DNA of 64,000 bases from Closterium sp. Naga37s-1. Lineage: Eukaryota; Streptophyta; Zygnematophyceae; Desmidiales; Closteriaceae. Each line of letters begins with the position of its first letter. Position 1 is the stretch's first letter. Location of the stretch: NCBI GenBank assembly GCA_947471745.1, contig CANJKZ010000982.1, positions 1 through 64,000 on the forward strand. The letters run 5' to 3'. This document shows, in pieces, positions 58,101-64,000 of this stretch. Position numbers and translations under genes: made by a program. The notes under the pieces are model-generated. The model did not search any database. It was not told where the DNA came from and saw nothing but the letters and a program-made list of their open reading frames with translations.

Positions 58101-61100
58101 CTGTGCCCCCAGAGCTTCAGCAATGCCTGGTATGTTCCACCCTTACTTTGGAGTTTGGGGTTTTGGCTTGTTCGAACAGCAGCAACAGGGGCAGCAGCAG
58201 CAGGTGATGGCAAAGCGAGTGGTTTTATGCTCCCTGTGCTCTTCCCCCAGAGGTGACTTTTGAGTCGACTCAAAAGTCAGCAGGGAATGGCAAAGCGAGT
58301 GGTTTTATGCTCCCTGTGCTGTGCCCCCAGAGCTTCAGCAATGCCTGGTATGTTCCACCCTTACTTTGGAGTTTGGGGTTTTGGCTTGTTCGAAACAGCA
58401 GCAACAGGGGCAGCAGCAGCAGGTGATGGCAAAGCGAGTGGTTTTATGCTCCCTGTGCTCTTCCCCCAGAGGTGACTTTTGAGTCGACTCAAAAGTCAGC
58501 AGGGAATGGCAAAGCGAGTGGTTTTATGCTCCCTGTGCTGTGCCCCCAGAGCTTCAGCAATGCCTGGTATGTTCCACCCTTACTTTGGAGTTTGGGGTTT
58601 TGGCTTGTTCGAACAGCAGCAACAGGGGCAGCAGCAGCAGGTGATGGCAAAGCGAGTGGTTTTATGCTCCCTGTGCTCTTCCCCCAGAGGTGACTTTTGA
58701 GTCGACTCAAAAGTCAGCAGGGAATGGCAAAGCGAGTGGTTTTATGCTCCCTGTGCTGTGCCCCCAGAGCTTCAGCAATGCCTGGTATGTTCCACCCTTA
58801 CTTTGGAGTTTGGGGTTTTGGCTTGTTCGAACAGCAGCAACAGGGGCAGCAGCAGCAGGTGATGGCAAAGCGAGTGGTTTTATGCTCCCTGTGCTCTTCC
58901 CCCAGAGGTGACTTTTGAGTCGACTCAAAAGTCAGCAGGGAATGGCAAAGCGAGTGGTTTTATGCTCCCTGTGCTGTGCCCCCAGAGCTTCAGCAATGCC
59001 TGGTATGTTCCACCCTTACTTTGGAGTTTGGGGTTTGGCTTGTTCGAACAGCAGCAACAGGGGCAGCAGCAGCAGGTGATGGCAAAGCGAGTGGTTTTAT
59101 GCTCCCTGTGCTCTTCCCCCAGAGGTGACTTTTGAGTCGACTCAAAAGTCAGCAGGGAATGGCAAAGCGAGTGGTTTTATGCTCCCTGTGCTGTGCCCCC
59201 AGAGCTTCAGCAATGCCTGGTATGTTCCACCCTTACTTTGGAGTTTGGGGTTTTGGCTTGTTCGAACAGCAGCAACAGGGGCAGCAGCAGCAGGTGATGG
59301 CAAAGCGAGTGGTTTTATGCTCCCTGTGCTCTTCCCCCAGAGGTGACTTTTGAGTCGACTCAAAAGTCAGCAGGGAATGGCAAAGCGAGTGGTTTTATGC
59401 TCCCTGTGCTGTGCCCCCAGAGCTTCAGCAATGCCTGGTATGTTCCACCCTTACTTTGGAGTTTGGGGTTTTGGCTTGTTCGAACAGCAGCAACAGGGGC
59501 AGCAGCAGCAGGTGATGGCAAAGCGAGTGGTTTTATGCTCCCTGTGCTCTTCCCCCAGAGGTGACTTTTGAGTCGACTCAAAAGTCAGCAGGGAATGGCA
59601 AAGCGAGTGGTTTTATGCTCCCTGTGCTGTGCCCCCAGAGCTTCAGCAATGCCTGGTATGTTCCACCCTTACTTTGGAGTTTGGGGTTTTGGCTTGTTCG
59701 AACAGCAGCAACAGGGGCAGCAGCAGCAGGTGATGGCAAAGCGAGTGGTTTTATGCTCCCTGTGCTCTTCCCCCAGAGGTGACTTTTGAGTCGACTCAAA
59801 AGTCAGCAGGGAATGGCAAAGCGAGTGGTTTTATGCTCCCTGTGCTGTGCCCCCAGAGCTTCAGCAATGCCTGGTATGTTCCACCCTTACTTTGGAGTTT
59901 GGGGTTTTGGCTTGTTCGAACAGCAGCAACAGGGGCAGCAGCAGCAGGTGATGGCAAAGCGAGTGGTTTTATGCTCCCTGTGCTCTTCCCCCAGAGGTGA
60001 CTTTTGAGTCGACTCAAAAGTCAGCAGGGAATGGCAAAGCGAGTGGTTTTATGCTCCCTGTGCTGTGCCCCCAGAGCTTCAGCAATGCCTGGTATGTTCC
60101 ACCCTTACTTTGGAGTTTGGGGTTTTGGCTTGTTCGAACAGCAGCAACAGGGGCAGCAGCAGCAGGTGATGGCAAAGCGAGTGGTTTTATGCTCCCTGTG
60201 CTCTTCCCCCAGAGGTGACTTTTGAGTCGACTCAAAAGTCAGCAGGGAATGGCAAAGCGAGTGGTTTTATGCTCCCTGTGCTGTGCCCCCAGAGCTTCAG
60301 CAATGCCTGGTATGTTCCACCCTTACTTTGGAGTTTGGGGTTTTGGCTTGTTCGAACAGCAGCAACAGGGGCAGCAGCAGCAGGTGATGGCAAAGCGAGT
60401 GGTTTTATGCTCCCTGTGCTCTTCCCCCAGAGGTGACTTTTGAGTCGACTCAAAAGTCAGCAGGGAATGGCAAAGCGAGTGGTTTTATGCTCCCTGTGCT
60501 GTGCCCCCAGAGCTTCAGCAATGCCTGGTATGTTCCACCCTTACTTTGGAGTTTGGGGTTTTGGCTTGTTCGAACAGCAGCAACAGGGGCAGCAGCAGCA
60601 GGTGATGGCAAAGCGAGTGGTTTTATGCTCCCTGTGCTCTTCCCCCAGAGGTGACTTTTGAGTCGACTCAAAAGTCAGCAGGGAATGGCAAGCGAGTGGT
60701 TTTATGCTCCCTGTGCTGTGCCCCCAGAGCTTCAGCAATGCCTGGTATGTTCCACCCTTACTTTGGAGTTTGGGGTTTTGGCTTGTTCGAACAGCAGCAA
60801 CAGGGGCAGCAGCAGCAGGTGATGGCAAAGCGAGTGGTTTTATGCTCCCTGTGCTCTTCCCCCAGAGGTGACTTTTGAGTCGACTCAAAAGTCAGCAGGG
60901 AATGGCAAAGCGAGTGGTTTTATGCTCCCTGTGCTGTGCCCCCAGAGCTTCAGCAATGCCTGGTATGTTCCACCCTTACTTTGGAGTTTGGGGTTTTGGC
61001 TTGTTCGAACAGCAGCAACAGGGGCAGCAGCAGCAGGTGATGGCAAAGCGAGTGGTTTTATGCTCCCTGTGCTCTTCCCCCAGAGGTGACTTTTGAGTCG

Positions 61101-63704
61101 ACTCAAAAGTCAGCAGGGAATGGCAAAGCGAGTGGTTTTATGCTCCCTGTGCTGTGCCCCCAGAGCTTCAGCAATGCCTGGTATGTTCCACCCTTACTTT
61201 GGAGTTTGGGGTTTTGGCTTGTTCGAACAGCAGCAACAGGGGCAGCAGCAGCAGGTGATGGCAAAGCGAGTGGTTTTATGCTCCCTGTGCTCTTCCCCCA
61301 GAGGTGACTTTTGAGTCGACTCAAAAGTCAGCAGGGAATGGCAAAGCGAGTGGTTTTATGCTCCCTGTGCTGTGCCCCCAGAGCTTCAGCAATGCCTGGT
61401 ATGTTCCACCCTTACTTTGGAGTTTGGGGTTTTGGCTTGTTCGAACAGCAGCAACAGGGGCAGCAGCAGCAGGTGATGGCAAAGCGAGTGGTTTTATGCT
61501 CCCTGTGCTCTTCCCCCAGAGGTGACTTTTGAGTCGACTCAAAAGTCAGCAGGGAATGGCAAAGCGAGTGGTTTTATGCTCCCTGTGCTGTGCCCCCAGA
61601 GCTTCAGCAATGCCTGGTATGTTCCACCCTTACTTTGGAGTTTGGGGTTTTGGCTTGTTCGAACAGCAGCAACAGGGGCAGCAGCAGCAGGTGATGGCAA
61701 AGCGAGTGGTTTTATGCTCCCTGTGCTCTTCCCCCAGAGGTGACTTTTGAGTCGACTCAAAAGTCAGCAGGGAATGGCAAAGCGAGTGGTTTTATGCTCC
61801 CTGTGCTGTGCCCCCAGAGCTTCAGCAATGCCTGGTATGTTCCACCCTTACTTTGGAGTTTGGGGTTTTGGCTTGTTCGAACAGCAGCAACAGGGGCAGC
61901 AGCAGCAGGTGATGGCAAAGCGAGTGGTTTTATGCTCCCTGTGCTCTTCCCCCAGAGGTGACTTTTGAGTCGACTCAAAAGTCAGCAGGGAATGGCAAAG
62001 CGAGTGGTTTTATGCTCCCTGTGCTGTGCCCCCAGAGCTTCAGCAATGCCTGGTATGTTCCACCCTTACTTTGGAGTTTGGGGTTTTGGCTTGTTCGAAC
62101 AGCAGCAACAGGGGCAGCAGCAGCAGGTGATGGCAAAGCGAGTGGTTTTATGCTCCCTGTGCTCTTCCCCCAGAGGTGACTTTTGAGTCGACTCAAAAGT
62201 CAGCAGGGAATGGCAAAGCGAGTGGTTTTATGCTCCCTGTGCTGTGCCCCCAGAGCTTCAGCAATGCCTGGTATGTTCCACCCTTACTTTGGAGTTTGGG
62301 GTTTTGGCTTGTTCGAACAGCAGCAACAGGGGCAGCAGCAGCAGGTGATGGCAAAGCGAGTGGTTTTATGCTCCCTGTGCTCTTCCCCCAGAGGTGACTT
62401 TTGAGTCGACTCAAAAGTCAGCAGGGAATGGCAAAGCGAGTGGTTTTATGCTCCCTGTGCTGTGCCCCCAGAGCTTCAGCAATGCCTGGTATGTTCCACC
62501 CTTACTTTGGAGTTTGGGGTTTTGGCTTGTTCGAACAGCAGCAACAGGGGCAGCAGCAGCAGGTGATGGCAAAGCGAGTGGTTTTATGCTCCCTGTGCTC
62601 TTCCCCCAGAGGTGACTTTTGAGTCGACTCAAAAGTCAGCAGGGAATGGCAAAGCGAGTGGTTTTATGCTCCCTGTGCTGTGCCCCCAGAGCTTCAGCAA
62701 TGCCTGGTATGTTCCACCCTTACTTTGGAGTTTGGGGTTTTGGCTTGTTCGAACAGCAGCAACAGGGGCAGCAGCAGCAGGTGATGGCAAAGCGAGTGGT
62801 TTTATGCTCCCTGTGCTCTTCCCCCAGAGGTGACTTTTGAGTCGACTCAAAAGTCAGCAGGGAATGGCAAAGCGAGTGGTTTTATGCTCCCTGTGCTGTG
62901 CCCCCAGAGCTTCAGCAATGCCTGGTATGTTCCACCCTTACTTTGGAGTTTGGGGTTTTGGCTTGTTCGAACAGCAGCAACAGGGGCAGCAGCAGCAGGT
63001 GATGGCAAAGCGAGTGGTTTTATGCTCCCTGTGCTCTTCCCCCAGAGGTGACTTTTGAGTCGACTCAAAAGTCAGCAGGGAATGGCAAAGCGAGTGGTTT
63101 TTATGCTCCCTGTGCTGTGCCCCCAGAGCTTCAGCAATGCCTGGTATGTTCCACCCTTACTTTGGAGTTTGGGGTTTTGGCTTGTTCGAACAGCAGCAAC
63201 AGGGGCAGCAGCAGCAGGTGATGGCAAAGCGAGTGGTTTTATGCTCCCTGTGCTCTTCCCCCAGAGGTGACTTTTGAGTCGACTCAAAAGTCAGCAGGGA
63301 ATGGCAAAGCGAGTGGTTTTATGCTCCCTGTGCTGTGCCCCCAGAGCTTCAGCAATGCCTGGTATGTTTCCACCCTTACTTTGGAGTTTGGGGTTTTGGC
63401 TTGTTCGAACAGCAGCAACAGGGGCAGCAGCAGCAGGTGATGGCAAAGCGAGTGGTTTTATGCTCCCTGTGCTCTTCCCCCAGAGGTGACTTTTGAGTCG
63501 ACTCAAAAGTCAGCAGGGAATGGCAAAGCGAGTGGTTTTATGCTCCCTGTGCTGTGCCCCCAGAGCTTCAGCAATGCCTGGTATGTTCCACCCTTACTTT
63601 GGAGTTTGGGGTTTTGGCTTGTTCGAAACAGCAGCAACAGGGGCAGCAGCAGCAGGTGATGGCAAAGCGAGTGGTTTTATGCTCCCTGTGCTCTTCCCCC
63701 AGAG
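52149..63704 (+). repeat. right S-type block
   Basis: Units return to CTTCAGCAATGCCTGGT. The series starting 52149 to 58035 is 28 consecutive exact 218-bp units. From 58253 single-base indels reappear: an extra A in CGAAACAGC near 58394, a missing T near 59035, a missing A near 60690, an extra T near 63101, an extra T in ATGTTTCC near 63367, and an extra A near 63627. There are no short-unit clusters in this block, unlike the left S block. Confidence 0.9.
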
Positions 63705-64000
63705 GTGACTTTTGAGTCGACTCAAAAGTCAGCAGGGAATGGCAAAGCGAGTGGTTTTATGCTCCCTGTGCTGTGCCCCCAGAGCTTCAGCAATGCCTGG
63801 TATGTTCCACCCTTACTTTGGAGTTTGGGGTTTTGGCTTGTTCGAACAGCAGCAACAGGGGCAGCAGCAGCAGGTGATGGCAAAGCGAGTGGTTTTATGC
63901 TCCCTGTGCTGTGCCCCCAGAGCTTCAGCAATGCCTGGTATGTTCCGGTTCCACCTTCCACCCTTCCTCTCGAGTTCGGGGTTCTGGGTTGTTTCAAACA
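63705..64000 (+). repeat. last unit and diverged right-edge copy
   Basis: A normal A-B-C is followed by B (63877-63922) and then, as in a short unit, by another C from 63923. This last C matches until ATGTTCC (63946). It then has about 11 inserted bases that repeat GTTCCACC, and continues at roughly 80 percent identity: CTCGAGTTCGGGGTTCTGGG for the usual TTGGAGTTTGGGGTTTTGG, and TTTCAAACA for TTCGAACA. A single diverged copy at the end of an otherwise uniform array is typical of a true array boundary, so the array probably ends within a unit or so of the window edge. Confidence 0.8.

Larger units (their letters stand above)
615..64000 (+). repeat. 63-kb tandem minisatellite, 218-bp unit
   Basis: Head-to-tail copies of one unit fill the whole interval, all in the same orientation. 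The dominant period is exactly 218 bp (for example unit starts at 3643, 3861, 4079 and 4297), with rarer 138-bp short units and 217-222-bp variants. By hand count there are about 278 palindromes and 298 central modules. Homology starts at TCAGCA (615-620) just before an ATG, and is still present, though diverged, at the last base. Each unit normally has one SalI (GTCGAC) and one TTCGAA site. Such a homogeneous array could be a centromeric, subtelomeric or intergenic satellite; nothing here decides between these. No unit interrupts the array with foreign sequence. Confidence 0.98.

Noticed and set aside
615-64000. Hundreds of open frames of 61-213 codons on both strands as genes
   Set aside because: They are one repeat read in several frames, recurring at the repeat period and changing frame at each single-base indel. 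Several begin at GTG or TTG inside the palindrome. No domain is recognisable.
615-64000. CRISPR array
   Set aside because: Units are contiguous near-identical copies of 218 bp with no unique spacers and no cas genes; the palindromic part alone does not make it a CRISPR.

Overview
This window is almost entirely one tandem repeat array. After about 0.6 kb of left flank, a minisatellite with a 218-bp unit starts at about 615 and runs to the end of the window. By hand count there are about 278 palindrome-bearing units and about 298 copies of the central 92-bp module. I see no confident protein gene, rRNA, tRNA, transposase or CRISPR. The many short open frames in both strands are the same repeat read in different frames.

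Organism: a eukaryote, from the long homogeneous satellite, the CA microsatellites and the lack of any bacterial gene organisation. The flank just before the array (about 424-620) is strongly pyrimidine rich, has several AG dinucleotides and ends at an ATG. That resembles a trypanosomatid 5' UTR with a trans-splice acceptor, so a kinetoplastid is my best guess, at low confidence. Another protist or a fungus is possible.

Repeat anatomy: the 218-bp unit has four modules. A (34 bp) carries a 26-bp perfect palindrome with a SalI site at its centre. B is 46 bp. C (92 bp) begins six bases before an ATG at most sites and ends in a CAG/CAA tract. B' is 46 bp and differs from B at two bases. A shorter 138-bp unit (C+B only) occurs in nine internal clusters and at the right end. 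It is a multiple of three and reads as a 46-residue tandem repeat, so the 218-bp unit looks like a 138-bp in-frame repeat that gained a 26-bp palindrome plus a 54-bp local duplication. The same palindrome, in a 32-bp version, sits in the left flank at 275-306, also between direct repeats of local sequence.

Layout: 1-614 flank; 615-3147 ragged left edge with many single-base indels; 3148-13452 'S-type' units (CTTCAGCAATGCCTGGT) with most of the short-unit clusters; 13453-18962 transition; 18963-46446 core dominated by 'G-type' units (GTTCGGCAGTGCCTGGG), including a run of 31 apparently identical units; 46447-52148 a zone of hybrid 219-221-bp units that look like S and G sequences merged in an assembly consensus; 52149-63704 S-type again; 63705-64000 the last unit and a diverged edge copy, suggesting the array ends just past the window.

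There is no set of cooperating genes to describe. The interest lies in the origin of the repeat, the twice-used palindrome, the homogenised core with older edges, and signs that part of the assembled array is a consensus artefact.
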